DNA of 7,706 nucleotides from Psychrobacter sp. GTDB lineage: Bacteria > Pseudomonadota > Gammaproteobacteria > Pseudomonadales > Moraxellaceae. The stretch is taken from the NCBI GenBank assembly GCA_029256865.1, contig JARIEH010000109.1:1-7706 (forward strand), read 5' to 3'. Shown here piece after piece: positions 6,988-7,706 of this stretch (position 1 is its first letter; each line of letters opens with the position of its first letter). A model generated the notes under the pieces. It was not told where the DNA came from. It made no database searches and was given only the letters and a program-made list of their open reading frames with translations. Position numbers and translations under genes: made by a program.

Positions 6988-7706
6988 TCACTCTTTGGGG
7001 CTATTGCTATTCAATAAATCAGTCTCATCAGAGCCCTCTGCAATTTCTTGTTCGACCTTTTCCATAAGTTTAGCATCGGGACGCGCATTCAACACTTCTT
7101 CAGCATTCTGCCCTTGCAGTATTTGTTTTGCACGGGCCTTAGCGCGCGCTTTGTCTTTATCGTCAACTATTTTGCTGACACTATCAACCTCATCTGCCTG
7201 TGCACTTGTTATAGGCGTTAGCGTCATTTCAGGAATGTTCTCATTTTTATAGTTAGCGCTTTGCATATGCTCAAGTACTTCTTCCAACTGACTATTGAAA
7301 CGTAGCCGATAAATAGGTTCTGGCAGACTAAAACCTTCATTTTCTAACGCATGCTTCGTCTCACGAATTGCAATACTGCGCGCTTTAGAAAAGTCAGTCT
7401 CTGACTGATCAACCCACACCTGAAATTCAAGAATGATATTAGAGTCACCAACATCCATAATAACCGCATTGGCTTTAGGCTTGTCTAAAACAAACGCTAA
7501 CGTGCAAATCGCGTCAAGTCCAACTTTGATAGCAGCCAATGGGTCATCATTGGCATCCACCCCTAATTGAAAGGTAAAGCGCCGCTCAGGGTTTTGGGTA
7601 TAGTTCAAAATAATGCCTTTGAAGACTTCAGCATTAGGAATACGCAACTGATTACCATCTAGTGTCATCAAGATAGTTGCCCGAGATGTCAGGCGCACCA
7701 CAATGC
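6988..7706 (-). CDS. MscS-family mechanosensitive channel, C-terminal part (partial)
   Basis: The frame stays open to the window edge, so the start and the transmembrane helices lie beyond position 7706; 238 complete codons are visible. The GTG at 7701 is not the true start, because the sequence begins inside the MscS beta domain. Recognisable features are TLDGNQLRIPNAEVFKGIILNY, matching the MscS pattern TLDG...IPNG...IINF, then RRFTFQLGVDANDDPLAAIK, FQVWVDQSETDF, and the end of the alpha/beta domain at GFSLPEPIYRLRF. MscS proteins are inner-membrane channels that release solutes on hypoosmotic shock. After this domain comes an unusual polar tail of about 100 residues, with a KARAKARAKQ segment and an acidic end. 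The small gene follows 78 bp downstream. Family call is firm; the subfamily cannot be fixed without the N-terminus. Confidence 0.9.
   Translation of the reverse strand, partial: IVVRLTSRATILMTLDGNQLRIPNAEVFKGIILNYTQNPERRFTFQLGVDANDDPLAAIKVGLDAICTLAFVLDKPKANAVIMDVGDSNIILEFQVWVDQSETDFSKARSIAIRETKHALENEGFSLPEPIYRLRFNSQLEEVLEHMQSANYKNENIPEMTLTPITSAQADEVDSVSKIVDDKDKARAKARAKQILQGQNAEEVLNARPDAKLMEKVEQEIAEGSDETDLLNSNSPKE

Noticed and set aside
6995..7252. Plus-strand open frame opposite the MscS-like gene
   Set aside because: Ser/Leu-rich antisense translation of a clear protein family member.
7699..7701. GTG as the start of the MscS-like gene
   Set aside because: The frame continues to the window edge, and the first residues are already inside the MscS beta domain, so the gene is cut by the window.

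Overview
The window looks like chromosomal DNA of a psychrotolerant gammaproteobacterium of the Moraxellaceae, most probably Psychrobacter or a close relative. I infer this from the AT-rich base composition, the protein sequences and the gene order. No database was searched, so the genus is a judgement. There are no mobile elements, CRISPR arrays, rRNA or tRNA genes, and most of the window is core housekeeping DNA.

Layout, left to right. Bases 1-96 are the leader of thrS, with a small hairpin at 41-61 that may mimic a threonine anticodon arm. thrS (97-2031, threonyl-tRNA synthetase) is followed after 5 nt by infC (2037-2558, translation initiation factor IF3). infC begins at a non-canonical ATT codon, the hallmark of IF3 autoregulation. 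A strong intrinsic terminator (2607-2641) closes this unit, and the usual partners rpmI-rplT (L35, L20) do not follow. An AT-rich spacer holds a perfect 15-bp palindrome and a TATAAT box before a TelA/toxic-anion-resistance family gene (2891-4135). A 145-bp spacer with an 11-bp direct repeat then leads to rnr (4281-6539, RNase R), which ends at a strong GC-rich hairpin terminator (6553-6588).

The right end is on the minus strand and converges on rnr. It holds the C-terminal part of an MscS-family mechanosensitive channel gene cut by the window edge (6988-7706) and, downstream of it, a small membrane-anchored protein of unknown function (6616-6909). The two may be cotranscribed, and they probably share the bidirectional hairpin beyond rnr.

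Functionally, thrS and infC supply translation, and both carry signs of translational self-control. RNase R performs structured RNA turnover, which matters especially at low temperature. TelA and the MscS-like channel are stress-related. I did not find an obviously new multi-gene system. The items most worth following up are the anticodon-like hairpin in the thrS leader, the palindrome before telA, and the uncharacterised small protein beside the channel gene.
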